NCBI RefSeq assembly: GCF_000016425.1
Contig: NC_009380.1
Location: 62,001 to 126,000, forward strand
From: Salinispora tropica CNB-440
GTDB lineage: Bacteria; Actinomycetota; Actinomycetes; Mycobacteriales; Micromonosporaceae
DNA length: 64,000 nucleotides
Reading direction: 5' to 3'
Shown: in pieces, positions 25,100 to 33,828 of the stretch
How positions within the stretch are numbered: position 1 is the first letter of the stretch
Layout: each line of letters opens with the position of its first letter
Notes under the pieces: generated by a model
What the model was told of the DNA's origin: nothing
Database searches by the model: none
Seen by the model: only the letters and a program-made list of their open reading frames with translations
Position numbers and translations under genes: made by a program

Positions 25100-25633
25100 C
25101 TAGATCTTGTCCACAGCTGTCACTACCGCCGTCACTTCCGCCGACTCCTTCGTTTCGCCGAACTGAAACTTTTCGATCGAGTATGTGCCGTCACCTGACA
25201 ACTCGAACGTGCCGAGCTGCGTGTCGGCTAGCCCCTTGAACTCGTAGCTGACCTCGTATGTGGCCGAAGGATCCAGACTCGGCCCTGTGTAGGACACGTG
25301 CGAGATCCGGAATTCGACGTTGCAGCCGGTCGCTCCGAAGCACTGCTTGTCCAACAGTTTCACTGTCAGCTCGAAGTCGGCTGGCTTCGGCGTATCGACG
25401 CTGGGAGCAGAAGCCGCAGTCGTCGCCGGTGCGGCGGGAGGCGACGCCGTGGACGGCGTCGCCTCGCTTTCGTTGCTGGCGTTGGTCGCGGCGCAACCGC
25501 CGAGGGCGAGCATGGCCACAAGAGCAACGCCACCGAGGATGGATGGCAGCGGGCGCTTCGTTTCTGATGTGATAGGCCGATCGAGCGGGGGCGCCGCTGG
25601 TCGCGGACCCGGCGAGGTTGACGGTTTGATCAT
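25100..25633 (-). CDS. Lipoprotein, unknown function
   Basis: The 177-residue product has a Pro-rich cytoplasmic start, a hydrophobic segment and lipobox LALGGC, then a Ser/Thr/Ala/Pro linker and a ~100-residue beta-rich domain with two cysteines (QCFGATGC) that may pair. It should be exported and lipid-anchored. The start ATG 25633 has AAGGTG 8 bases upstream; longer starts are possible. Confidence 0.75.
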   Translation of the reverse strand: MIKPSTSPGPRPAAPPLDRPITSETKRPLPSILGGVALVAMLALGGCAATNASNESEATPSTASPPAAPATTAASAPSVDTPKPADFELTVKLLDKQCFGATGCNVEFRISHVSYTGPSLDPSATYEVSYEFKGLADTQLGTFELSGDGTYSIEKFQFGETKESAEVTAVVTAVDKI

Positions 25634-25656
25634 GAGTCGCACCTTAACCATCGCGG

Positions 25657-26007
25657 TCAACACACGACCGTCCAACGTGTCTCGTCGTGATTCGCTTGAG
25701 CCTTATGTAGCACGTCGTGGATCACCAGCAGTTGCAGCAGTTCCTGACCTCGTCGACCTGGGACATCGCCGGTGTGCGGCAGTGACTGGCCACAACAGCG
25801 GTCGACGTGGTGGCACCGTAGGTGTGTGGTGGACGACACAGGGTTCTCGTGGGTGTCGATACCGCTGTGGGAGGACGAGGACCCGGTCGTATCCGCCGTG
25901 AGGACTCCGCCGGTGTTCAGGAGTGCATCGCAGCGTTCCCATAAGGCGCGGTCTGGGTGCATCCGCCCGAGTGCCCGCCACGCCTTGCTCACATGGTGAG
26001 GATCCAC
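25657..26007 (-). pseudogene. Possible fragment of a helix-turn-helix regulator
   Basis: The first ~40 residues (HVSKAWRALGRMHPDRALW, then ERCDALLNTGG) resemble the part after the helix-turn-helix of actinomycete XRE-type regulators. The rest is His-rich and unlike any protein. It probably represents decayed DNA; a real small protein cannot be excluded. Confidence 0.25.
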
Positions 26008-26071
26008 AACTGCTACCTCCCTCGGGGTGTGTGACTTTCTATCGACTGAGTTCGACGTAAGGTGCTACCAA

Positions 26072-26126
26072 CCGCGCCTCACCGCCGATGAGGTGACTGG
26101 ACCTCCCGCCAATCGTGCAGGAGGTC
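26072..26126 (+). repeat. Imperfect 55-bp direct repeat, left copy
   Basis: Resembles 28038-28092, about 80 percent by eye, sharing the perfect core CGCCGATGAGGTGA. The two copies flank the guanine deaminase gene. Confidence 0.6.
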
Positions 26127-26253
26127 GTTAATGCGACATTCCGTGCAGATTGTGGTAGCACGGTGGGGCGAATCGGTTCCGATCGCAGCACTTACCCGTT
26201 GGGGCGTCCATACGGTGAGCGGAGGTCCCAGCTTTGCAGGAGGGTGCTAGGCG

Positions 26254-27795
26254 ATGCCACTGACGCGACGGAGCCTCACCCAGTTCATGGCTGCCGGGAT
26301 CGGGGGTGGATTGCTCACCGCTGGACCAGGAGTCCGAGCCGGCCACGACCTCGGTGACCGTCACCCGGACCGCAACGGAGCCGGGTTCCGGGGACCTCGG
26401 ATGTACCGCGGCTGGATTCTGTATGTGGTCGACACACCACCCTCGGGAGCTGATGATACCGAGGCCGACCAACAACGGTGGCTGCGCCAATACCGCGACG
26501 GGGTTCTTGTCGTGTCGACCGACGGGCACATAGCCGATGTCGGCAACTACCATGAGGTGGCTCCTCGTTACCCGGACATACCCTGCCGAGACTATCGAGG
26601 CATGCTGATCATGCCAGGCTTCATTGATTCTCACGTGCACTACGTACAGACCCAGATCATCGCGTCGTATGGCCGGACGCTGCTCGAGTGGCTGAACGAA
26701 TTCGCCTTTCCGGTCGAGGAGCAGTTCTCCGCTCCGCAGGCCGCCGCGGCAGTAGCCGACATCTTCCTGAGATACCTCTTTCAGAACGGCACCACCACGT
26801 CGGTCACCTTCGCCGCAACCTACCCGGTATCGGCAAGCGCTTTATTTGAGGCGGCGTCCGCATACGACATGCGCATTATCACCGGCAAGACGTGGATGGA
26901 CCGCAACGCTCCGCCACAGCTGCTGGACACGCCGGAGTCGGCCTACCGCGACAGCCGAGAACTGATCAGAAGATGGCACGGCAAGGGACGTAACCTTTAT
27001 GCCATCACCCCACGCTTCGCCATTACCAGCACCTTCGAGCAACTCCGTCTGGCCGGCATCCTTCACGCTGAGTATCCCAGTACCTACATCCACACCCATT
27101 TGTCGGAGACGAGAGCCGAGCTGGCCCTGGTCCGTGAGCTGTTCCCCGGGTTCCGGGACTACCTCGCCGTGTATGAGGCGGCCGGCCTGGTGACCGAGCG
27201 ATCCGTGCTTGCGCACGGTGTCTACCTGTCCGGCTCCGAACTGTCTCGCGTCAGCGCCGCCCGTTCGACCATCGCGCACTGTCCGACCTCGAACCTGTTC
27301 CTGGCCAGTGGTCTGTACGACCTGCAGCGGGCGAACCGCCGCGGTGTGCAGACGTCTATAGGCACCGACGTCGGCGGGGGAACGTCATTCTCCTTGCTAC
27401 GGACGCTCGATGAGACGTACAAGTCGCAGCATTTGCAAGGGTATCCCGTGAATGCCTTCGAAATGCTCTACCTGTGCACTCTCGGGGCAGCCCGGCACCT
27501 ACACCTGGCGGGAAAGGTCGGCAGCTTGGATATAGGGCACGAAGCGGACTTCGTTGTGATCGACTATCTGGCGCAGGGTATTCAGCGCACCCGAATGGAG
27601 TATCTGCGCAGTACCGGCGGCTGGACCACCGAGTCGATGCTGTTCGGCCTGGAGATAACCGGCGATGACCGGAACGTCGCTGCAACCTATGTCATGGGTC
27701 GTCCCGTGTACGCCTCGAGGCTCCACCGAGGGAGTCACGTCCTGCCTCCGAGCAGGGCGAGTGGGGTGTTGCCCGAAGGCCTCGTGGACACCTGA
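26254..27795 (+). CDS. Guanine deaminase-like amidohydrolase with Tat signal
   Basis: A 513-residue amidohydrolase with the metal ligands in PGFIDSHVHY, HTHLSE and AHGVYLS, then HCPTSNLFLASGL and GTDVGGGTSFSLL, the guanine deaminase signature (guanine to xanthine). The N terminus, LTRRSLTQFMAAGIGGGLL followed by TAGPGVRA, is a twin-arginine signal. A folded, metal-loaded enzyme would therefore be exported, which is odd because guanine deaminases are normally cytosolic. GGAGGGTGC upstream supports ATG 26254. Flanking imperfect repeats and gene debris suggest it arrived by transfer. Confidence 0.85.
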   Translation: MPLTRRSLTQFMAAGIGGGLLTAGPGVRAGHDLGDRHPDRNGAGFRGPRMYRGWILYVVDTPPSGADDTEADQQRWLRQYRDGVLVVSTDGHIADVGNYHEVAPRYPDIPCRDYRGMLIMPGFIDSHVHYVQTQIIASYGRTLLEWLNEFAFPVEEQFSAPQAAAAVADIFLRYLFQNGTTTSVTFAATYPVSASALFEAASAYDMRIITGKTWMDRNAPPQLLDTPESAYRDSRELIRRWHGKGRNLYAITPRFAITSTFEQLRLAGILHAEYPSTYIHTHLSETRAELALVRELFPGFRDYLAVYEAAGLVTERSVLAHGVYLSGSELSRVSAARSTIAHCPTSNLFLASGLYDLQRANRRGVQTSIGTDVGGGTSFSLLRTLDETYKSQHLQGYPVNAFEMLYLCTLGAARHLHLAGKVGSLDIGHEADFVVIDYLAQGIQRTRMEYLRSTGGWTTESMLFGLEITGDDRNVAATYVMGRPVYASRLHRGSHVLPPSRASGVLPEGLVDT

Positions 27796-28292
27796 GCCTC
27801 GATGGTTCGCGCCTAACACTGGCCTTTGGCCCTGTGGAACAGATCGCGGTTGACCGATGCAGCGTAGTTCCGGGCACGGTGGCGGGCCGTTTGTCGTGGC
27901 GACGGGGTGGCCTCCTGGGTCCAGTGGGTTGTTGTGGCGGCGGCTGTGGTGGTCAGCCGGGGCGGGCGTGTCCGTGATCCGGTAGATCGCGATGGTGATC
28001 CTTTCGGCCCACGGCCAGGTGGGTGGAATGCGTACAGCCGCACCTCAACGCCGATGAGGTGATGGCCCCTCCCGACAACCGTGCACGAAGTCCGGAGCAG
28101 CTGCTCGACGTCATCGACGGCCGGACCATGACCACCCGATCAGACCCGAAGCTCACACCCAGCCGAGGCGCGAGCGATCAGGGTGTGCCCGTGTCGGGAT
28201 TTGGTGGGAACCGTCTGGGCCGGCCACCCTTTCGTGGGACGCGTGGTGATGCGGCGGCAATGCTGTATGGGTCAGCGGCGCTGGACCGGGGC
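27796..28292. other. Intergenic region with flanking repeat
   Basis: No supported gene. Contains the right copy of the imperfect 55-bp repeat. A 108-codon frame (28023-28349) overlaps it without family resemblance. Confidence 0.5.
28038..28092 (+). repeat. Imperfect 55-bp direct repeat, right copy
   Basis: Partner of 26072-26126. Confidence 0.6.
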
Positions 28293-28871
28293 TCATTCTC
28301 GGCCGACGGCATCCAGCACCTCCTTCAGCACGTCGGCGCACGGCAGTAGCGGATCCGGCGCCTGGCTGGTGTCCCCGGCCGACCGCTGCCAGAAGCCGAC
28401 GTCGAGCCAGGTGCCGTTCTTGAAGCCGACGCCCGCGAGTGTGCCGACGTGGCGGAACCCGAATGACTCGTGGAAGCCCGCGCTGGGGTCGTTGGGCAAC
28501 CCGATCACCGCGATCTGGCTACGGAACCCCTGTGCGTCCAGCACCGCGAGCAGACTGCGGTACAGCGCGTGACCAACCCGGCGGCCCCGCATGTCCGTGG
28601 AGACGTACCCGGTGACCTCAGCGCACCAGTCGTACGCGTTACGCGCCTTCCACGGTCCGGCGTATGCCACCCCGACGACCCGGTCGTCATCCGTGGCGAC
28701 CAGCCATGGGTAGCGCTCGCGGTACCGGGTCCAGTCGGCGGTCCAGTCTTGCAGGGTTCGCGCCTCCGTGTGGAGGTTCAACGTCGTGGTGGCGATGTAG
28801 TGGTTCACGATGTCGGTCACGGCAGGCCAGTCGGCGGCGGTGGCCTCGCGGACCGTCACGGGTGCACTCAC
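28293..28871 (-). CDS. GNAT N-acetyltransferase, phosphinothricin/methionine sulfoximine type
   Basis: The 192-residue product follows the bar/pat/MddA pattern: VREATAADWPAVTDIVNHYI, GVAYAGPWKARNAYDW, YVSTDMRGRRVGHALYRSLL (acetyl-CoA loop) and IGLPNDPSAGFHESFGFRHV. Relatives acetylate phosphinothricin or methionine sulfone/sulfoximine; the substrate here is not certain. The GTG start has AAAGGAG 9 bases upstream. Confidence 0.88.
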   Translation of the reverse strand: MSAPVTVREATAADWPAVTDIVNHYIATTTLNLHTEARTLQDWTADWTRYRERYPWLVATDDDRVVGVAYAGPWKARNAYDWCAEVTGYVSTDMRGRRVGHALYRSLLAVLDAQGFRSQIAVIGLPNDPSAGFHESFGFRHVGTLAGVGFKNGTWLDVGFWQRSAGDTSQAPDPLLPCADVLKEVLDAVGRE

Positions 28872-29095
28872 TGTTGCTCCTTTGTCGGCTCGCCGACAGC
28901 CGCTCGATCTCCTCGGTGTGGAAGGCGGCAGTCGGGCAGCGAGCCAGCACCCGACACCGGCACGGTACTAGGGTCGGGACGCCAGCTCCGGTTCTTCGGA
29001 CGGGCCGGACAGCATAGACCAATGCGTGGACGAAAGCAGTAACGACGGCTGCCGGTTACCAGCGGCCCACGTGACTGCTCCCACCACAGCAGATG

Positions 29096-29280
29096 ATCTG
29101 GTGGACGGGCCGTGTCGACTCGATGACCACCCCTGACCGCCGCCGCGGCCACGACTCGCCGGATTCGGCTCGGCACCCTGGTCGCGTCGCCGAACTTCCG
29201 GCACCCGGCTGCTGTTGCCCGCCAGGTCGGGGTGGACCGGTTCACCGGATTTGTCGAGCTGCTCGACCTGGTGTTGCGGG
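29096..29280 (+). pseudogene. Fragment of the LLM-class oxidoreductase gene
   Basis: Nearly identical to parts of the intact gene at 31372-32256 (from about 31495 to 31790). It has a 2-bp deletion, a 1-bp insertion and a missing stretch of about 110 bp corresponding to roughly 31627-31735. It is not translatable as a whole and ends against the 3' end of the alpha/beta hydrolase gene. Confidence 0.88.
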
Positions 29281-29284
29281 TCGG

Positions 29285-30154
29285 CTACGACTGGATGTTC
29301 GCCCTGGTCAAGAGGGTGCTGAGGATCGGCTCGGCATGTGTCCACAGCACCGCTCCGCCGATCGCGGGTACGAGGTGATGCTGTGCGCCGGGTATCCGGG
29401 TGGCGAGCAGCGATCCGTTGTCTGGCGAATGGCTCTGGTCCAATTCGCCGTACCAGACGTCGACTGGCACGAAGATCTTATTGAGGTCGATGGACCAGGG
29501 GCTCATTGCCAGCACCGTGTCCCGCGCGTACCCAGCTGCCCCCTGCGCGAACGCCTCGTTCAGGGCACGACGATAGGCGTCCGCGAACCCGGGCTCGCGG
29601 TATACCTCGAGGTCGCACTCTGGGCTGCCGCCCAGTACGAAGTCGAGCAGTGAGTCGGCGCTGTATCCGGCGAAGAAGCGCTCTGCCTCTGCCGCGTCAC
29701 GTACCGTCCAGTCGACGAGCTTGCGTAGCTCGGCTGGCAGTACGGAGGCGAACTCCGGCGCGGCCACCTCGTCTGCCCCGGAAACGATGGCGAGGGCAGC
29801 GGTGACATCTTCCTCCGCGCAGGCCAGCGCGAACGGTGCGCCCTGCGAGTTTCCGACCATCGCGGGCCGACCCAATCCGCGTATCGTGGTGAACTGCCGG
29901 ATGTCGGCGACGAAGTCGGCGAACGTTCGACCGGGCAGCGGCGTCGATGCGCCGAGCCCCGGACGTTCCACAGAAACGAGGCGCACGCCGAGGCGGTCGA
30001 TAACGTCGGCGCCGAACCCGAGCCAGCGGCTGGTGGCGGCACCAGGGGAGAACAGTACGGGTGTCCCCTCCGGCGGTCCCCATTCTGCCCAACCCAGCAA
30101 CCGCCCGTCAGACAACTGGACTTCACCGGTGCGGTCAGGAGCCGTGACGTACAT
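29285..30154 (-). CDS. Alpha/beta hydrolase
   Basis: A 289-residue alpha/beta-fold hydrolase. The oxyanion region is VLFSPGAATSRW, the nucleophile elbow GNSQGAPFAL gives the catalytic Ser, and the acid is probably in YGELDQ with the His in WTHAEP. No substrate can be assigned. The gene stands alone between two pieces of gene debris. Confidence 0.87.
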   Translation of the reverse strand: MYVTAPDRTGEVQLSDGRLLGWAEWGPPEGTPVLFSPGAATSRWLGFGADVIDRLGVRLVSVERPGLGASTPLPGRTFADFVADIRQFTTIRGLGRPAMVGNSQGAPFALACAEEDVTAALAIVSGADEVAAPEFASVLPAELRKLVDWTVRDAAEAERFFAGYSADSLLDFVLGGSPECDLEVYREPGFADAYRRALNEAFAQGAAGYARDTVLAMSPWSIDLNKIFVPVDVWYGELDQSHSPDNGSLLATRIPGAQHHLVPAIGGAVLWTHAEPILSTLLTRANIQS

Positions 30155-30566
30155 GAAGTAATTAAATCAAGGGGGATCGGCCTTCCTTCCGACGGCCCGT
30201 GTCCCACCCCGCATGTGATCCCTGAGCCGCTGCCACCGGTGCTCTCACGTTGTTTGTCAGCCCGGCGGGCACTTACTGCAAGAAGCTGGGCGACTACCTG
30301 CACCAGGGCGACGGTAGCGCTGGGCGGCTACGGTTCAAGTAATCTTCTTCGATCGATGTTCGCCTACGGGGCCGGTAGTGGACGGCCACCATCCGGGCCG
30401 CGAGATGTGTCGGAACAACGAAGACCGGAACAACGAAGACCGGACCTACGTCACTGAGTAGCTGCCCGAATCGCCGCGCGCGGCATTGAGGGGCGTTGAC
30501 CACGGTCACCCCGCTAGCTGGTGGACCGCGGGACTATTGATGCGGGGCTCGGATGTTTGTCGGATC
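30155..30566. other. Intergenic debris region
   Basis: No intact gene. A perfect 15-bp tandem duplication (CGGAACAACGAAGAC) occurs at 30411-30440. A short translatable stretch ending near 30342 (LFVSPAGTYCKKLGDYL) looks protein-like but has no start or family. Confidence 0.45.
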
Positions 30567-30743
30567 CGCCTCGGGCGCGTGCACGGGACGTGGACGATGA
30601 TGCTGCACCCGGATTTCGAGGTGTCTGATCCGGATGCGGCGGCGGCCCACGCGGTGGGGTTGGGTGCGACGGTCGCCGGCTACCGACCACAGCAGCGGAC
30701 GCGTGCTGGTCGATCGCGCCGGGCTCCTCTCTGCCTCTACTGA
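30567..30743 (+). pseudogene. C-terminal remnant of a VOC (glyoxalase) protein
   Basis: The stretch HPDFEVSDPDAAAAHAVGLG followed by ATVAGYRPQQ is typical of VOC-superfamily C-terminal halves. The expected ending (VLVDRAG then PLCLY) is split between two frames, so there is a frameshift. The N-terminal half is missing. Confidence 0.55.
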
Positions 30744-30817
30744 GCGGCTGACCGACCGCGTGCCCCCGGGCGGACCGCCGCGGTCTGCCCGGGCTGTGCC
30801 CCGAGTAGCCTTCGGCC

Positions 30818-31297
30818 ATGGGCCAGGTCGTGAAACTGCGGGACATGCGTCAGGACGAGTACGACGTCTACTCGGATCAGCAGCTCCGCGAGTATGTGGA
30901 GGCACAGACCGGATTGGTCTCGACCGAAGCAGCCCGGAGGAAGGCGCTCCGGGACCGGGAGCAGTTCCTGCCCCACGGGCTGGCCACCGAGCGCCACCGT
31001 TTGTTGGTGGCGGAGAACAGCGGCGGTGAGGTCGTCGGAGCCGTCTGGCTCGGCTTGGACGATCCACGCAGCAAGTCGGCCGAGATGGCCTGGATCTTCG
31101 ACATCAGAGTTGATCCCGCCCACCGACGGTTGGGCTACGGCGCTGCCATTCTGTCGGCGGTCGAGGAGCTGGCCCGGGAGGCGGGGGCGCTGCGCCTGGG
31201 GCTCAACGTCTTCGGCCACAACGCACCGGCGATCGCGCTGTACGAACGCAGTGGGTACGAGATGACCACTCAGCAGATGGCGAAGCCCCTGCGCTGA
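30818..31297 (+). CDS. GNAT-family N-acetyltransferase
   Basis: A 159-residue GNAT protein with the acetyl-CoA motif IRVDPAHRRLGYGAAIL and the C-terminal NAPAIALYERSGYEMT, as in RimI-like or small-molecule acetyltransferases. The substrate is unknown. It ends 2 bp before a strong hairpin. Confidence 0.87.
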   Translation: MGQVVKLRDMRQDEYDVYSDQQLREYVEAQTGLVSTEAARRKALRDREQFLPHGLATERHRLLVAENSGGEVVGAVWLGLDDPRSKSAEMAWIFDIRVDPAHRRLGYGAAILSAVEELAREAGALRLGLNVFGHNAPAIALYERSGYEMTTQQMAKPLR

Positions 31298-31298
31298 C

Positions 31299-31320
31299 GG
31301 GCGGCGGCGTACCGCCGCCC
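31299..31320 (+). terminator. Hairpin terminator after GNAT
   Basis: A 9-bp GC-only stem (31299-31307 with 31312-31320) with loop CGTA. Confidence 0.65.
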
Positions 31321-31371
31321 TCTCCCACCGGTCTCCCGCTGCCGCGCGAGGAAGGGGATAGGCTGGTGATC

Positions 31372-32256
31372 ATGCGGATCGGCATTGTGATCCTTCCGGA
31401 CCAGCGCTGGGCGGAGTCGGAGCGGCGTTGGCGGCAGGTGGACGAGTGGGGCTTCGACCACGCCTGGACCTATGACCACCTGGGCTGGCGGGACCTGGTG
31501 GACGGGCCGTGGTTCGACTCGATGACCACCCTGACCGCCGCCGCGGCCACGACCCGCCGGATTCGGCTCGGCACCCTGGTCGCGTCGCCGAACTTCCGGC
31601 ACCCGGCTGCTTTTGCCCGCCAGGTCACCGCCCTCGATGACGTGTCCGGCGGTCGGGCCCTGCTCGGTCTGGGTGCGGGCGGCATCGGCTTCGACGCCGC
31701 GGTGCTCGGCGGCGAGACCCTTCCGCCGCGGCAGCGGGTGGACCGGTTCACCGAATTCGTCGAGCTGCTCGACCTGGTGTTGCGGGAGGACGGAACGACG
31801 TGGCGGGGTGACTGGTTCACCGCGGTTGACGCTCGGAACAACCCGGGCTGCGTCCAGACGCCGCGGGTGCCGTTCGTCGTCGCCGCGAACGGGCCTCGTT
31901 CGATGCGGCTCGCGATCCGGTACGGCCAGGGCTGGGTCACCACCGGCCCCACCACCGACGACTTGGAGGTGTGGTGGGAGGGCGTGGCGGACCTGACTGC
32001 CCGGCTGGACAAGTCGCTGGCATCGGTCGGGCGTGAGCCGGGTTCCCTCGACCGGCACCTGTTGTTGGACTCCGCGCCCGTCTTCTCGCTCCGTAGCGCG
32101 GACTTCTTCGCCGAGCAGGTGGGGCGGGCCGCGGCACTCGGTTTCACCGACGTGATCACCCACTGGCCCCGAGCCAGTAGCTGGTACGCGGGGGAGGAGG
32201 CGGTCCTGGTGGATGTCGCCTCCCGGCTGCCGGAGCTGCGCCGGCTGACCGACTGA
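31372..32256 (+). CDS. LLM-class (F420/FMN-dependent) oxidoreductase
   Basis: A 294-residue luciferase-like TIM-barrel protein beginning MRIGIVILPDQRW, with FDHAWTYDHLGWRDL and SGGRALLGLGAGGIGFD patterns. Actinobacterial relatives use coenzyme F420. The substrate is not predictable. GTG 31366 is an alternative start, better spaced from the GAAGGGG site. The stop lies inside the first copy of a 16-bp repeat. A broken partial copy of this gene lies 2.3 kb upstream. Confidence 0.87.
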   Translation: MRIGIVILPDQRWAESERRWRQVDEWGFDHAWTYDHLGWRDLVDGPWFDSMTTLTAAAATTRRIRLGTLVASPNFRHPAAFARQVTALDDVSGGRALLGLGAGGIGFDAAVLGGETLPPRQRVDRFTEFVELLDLVLREDGTTWRGDWFTAVDARNNPGCVQTPRVPFVVAANGPRSMRLAIRYGQGWVTTGPTTDDLEVWWEGVADLTARLDKSLASVGREPGSLDRHLLLDSAPVFSLRSADFFAEQVGRAAALGFTDVITHWPRASSWYAGEEAVLVDVASRLPELRRLTD

Positions 32257-32318
32257 CCCCGGTTGGCCGACCTACCCGGCTGACCGACTGACCGACCGCA
32301 CAGGCTGACCGACTGACC
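32243..32318 (+). repeat. Three copies of GGCTGACCGACTGACC
   Basis: Perfect 16-bp copies at 32243-32258, 32278-32293 and 32303-32318. The first contains the LLM gene stop codon. Confidence 0.85.
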
Positions 32319-32347
32319 TCGGGCGACCGAGCTGCCCCGGTGGTCGT

Positions 32348-32908
32348 TCAGGGGGTGAGTGGGGTGAGGTCGGCTCCGGTGAGGAGGCTCTGGATCCGGA
32401 GTTCGGCAGCGACTTCCGGGGGGCAGTCGGCAACGACCGTGGCGGTACCGACCGGAGTGGCGTGCCGGGCCGCGCAGATCTCGTAGAGGGCGCGCACCTG
32501 GGCCCCGGTGGAGACCCAGTCGTCCACCACCAGCACCCGGTCCCCGGCTTCGAGGTTCCGGTCTCGTACGGCGAGGTCGAGCTGACGCCCGCGATAGTCC
32601 GGTGGGCCCTGTGCCCAGGTGAGCGTGCCCGGGGGGAGGCGGCCGTCGCCGGGCTTGTGGGCCGCGACGAAGCCGATGCCGAGCGCGGTCGCGGCGAGCG
32701 GTCCGAGTAGGTAGCCGGTGACTGCCGGGGAGATCACCACCGTCGGCCGGGACTGCTGGAAGGGTGTGACCAGGGCCGGGCCGAGGCTGGCCAGCACCGC
32801 CGGGTCCCGCCACCAGCCGGAGATGTCGCTGACCAGGTGGGTGGCGCCTGGTCCCGGGTCGATCCAACGGATCAGCTCGGCGAGACGTCCACGTAACTCG
32901 GGGGGCAT
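32348..32908 (-). CDS. Type I phosphoribosyltransferase
   Basis: A 186-residue PRT with the PRPP loop VLVVDDWVSTGAQVRAL and an upstream SPAVTGYLLGPLAATALG segment, as in adenine phosphoribosyltransferase-like proteins. Substrate recognition residues do not clearly fit Apt itself, so purine salvage is likely but not proven. It converges on the LLM gene. Confidence 0.8.
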   Translation of the reverse strand: MPPELRGRLAELIRWIDPGPGATHLVSDISGWWRDPAVLASLGPALVTPFQQSRPTVVISPAVTGYLLGPLAATALGIGFVAAHKPGDGRLPPGTLTWAQGPPDYRGRQLDLAVRDRNLEAGDRVLVVDDWVSTGAQVRALYEICAARHATPVGTATVVADCPPEVAAELRIQSLLTGADLTPLTP

Positions 32909-33014
32909 ACCGCCATTCTGGTCCAGGCCGACTGGTCAGCCGACCGGACCATCACAGGTCAGATGATCGGCTATTCGTTTCCCTATAAATAGGGCAATAC
33001 CACCATGATCACAT

Positions 33015-33045
33015 TGACTTCGGATGTGCTTCGCTCGCTACGGTC
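33015..33045 (+). promoter_or_regulatory. Putative promoter of RlpA-like gene
   Basis: TTGACT (33015-33020) and TACGGT (33040-33045) are spaced by 19 bp. A second feature, the palindrome CCCTATAAATAGGG at 32981-32994, lies upstream and could be an operator or an alternative -10. Confidence 0.4.
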
Positions 33046-33082
33046 CGACCCGGTTTGTTCAGTGGACGAAAGGACCGGGCCG

Positions 33083-33730
33083 GTGGCCGGCAGACACGCG
33101 CGTACCCGAAGGGTCTCCCCGACCGGCGTCGCGGCAACCGCGGCGATCGGTGTCGTGCTCGCGATCGGTGGGACCGTGGGCACCGTCCGGCTTACCTCCG
33201 GTAACGAGTCCGACCGGTCTGTCACGGTCGCGCCGACCACGGTTGACTCTCCGGCCACCGCACCCACCACCGCACCCGCCACACCCTCCGCGTCGCCCAG
33301 CGTCTCACCGAGTTCCAGCGCCCGGTCGGCTCCGGCCGCGAGCCCCACGCCGGCCCGGAACACCCAGGTGCCATCCCGGAGTAAGCCGAGATCCACGACG
33401 CCGCAGCCGACCGCGACGAAGTCGACCAGCCCCGCTCCGACGGTGATGGAGACCGGGTCCTGCGGCGCCTCCTACTACTCCGAGGGGCAGCTGACGGCGA
33501 GCGGGGAATCCTTCGACCCGTCGGCGATGACCGCCGCCCACAAGACCCTGCCGTTTGACACGATGGTGCGGGTCACCAACCCGGTTACCAGTACGTCGGT
33601 GACGGTGCGGATCAATGACCGGGGCCCGTTCATCACCGGGCGCTGCATCGACCTGTCCCAGGCGGCCTTCGCGGTGATCGCCCCCCTGAGCGCGGGGCAC
33701 GTCGAGGTTCGGTACGAGGTGTTGGGCTGA
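33083..33730 (+). CDS. RlpA-like double-psi beta-barrel protein
   Basis: The 215-residue product has a basic N terminus and one membrane/signal helix (VAATAAIGVVLAIGGTVG), a ~90-residue Ser/Thr/Pro linker, and a C-terminal RlpA domain. That domain includes CGASYYSEGQLTASGESFD, AAHKTLPFDTMVRVTN and RINDRGPF, with conserved catalytic-type Asp. It should act at the cell wall. GTG 33083 was chosen for GAAAGGA 8 bases upstream; ATG 33005 would place the promoter inside the gene. Confidence 0.83.
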   Translation: MAGRHARTRRVSPTGVAATAAIGVVLAIGGTVGTVRLTSGNESDRSVTVAPTTVDSPATAPTTAPATPSASPSVSPSSSARSAPAASPTPARNTQVPSRSKPRSTTPQPTATKSTSPAPTVMETGSCGASYYSEGQLTASGESFDPSAMTAAHKTLPFDTMVRVTNPVTSTSVTVRINDRGPFITGRCIDLSQAAFAVIAPLSAGHVEVRYEVLG

Positions 33731-33828
33731 GCCCCGTCAGCCGCGAACGGCTTTCCGGCGTGACCCGCCCAGCCAGAACCACCTCGGATGTCAGGTCATG
33801 TTCATTCACCGACCTCCGTCCATCAGGC

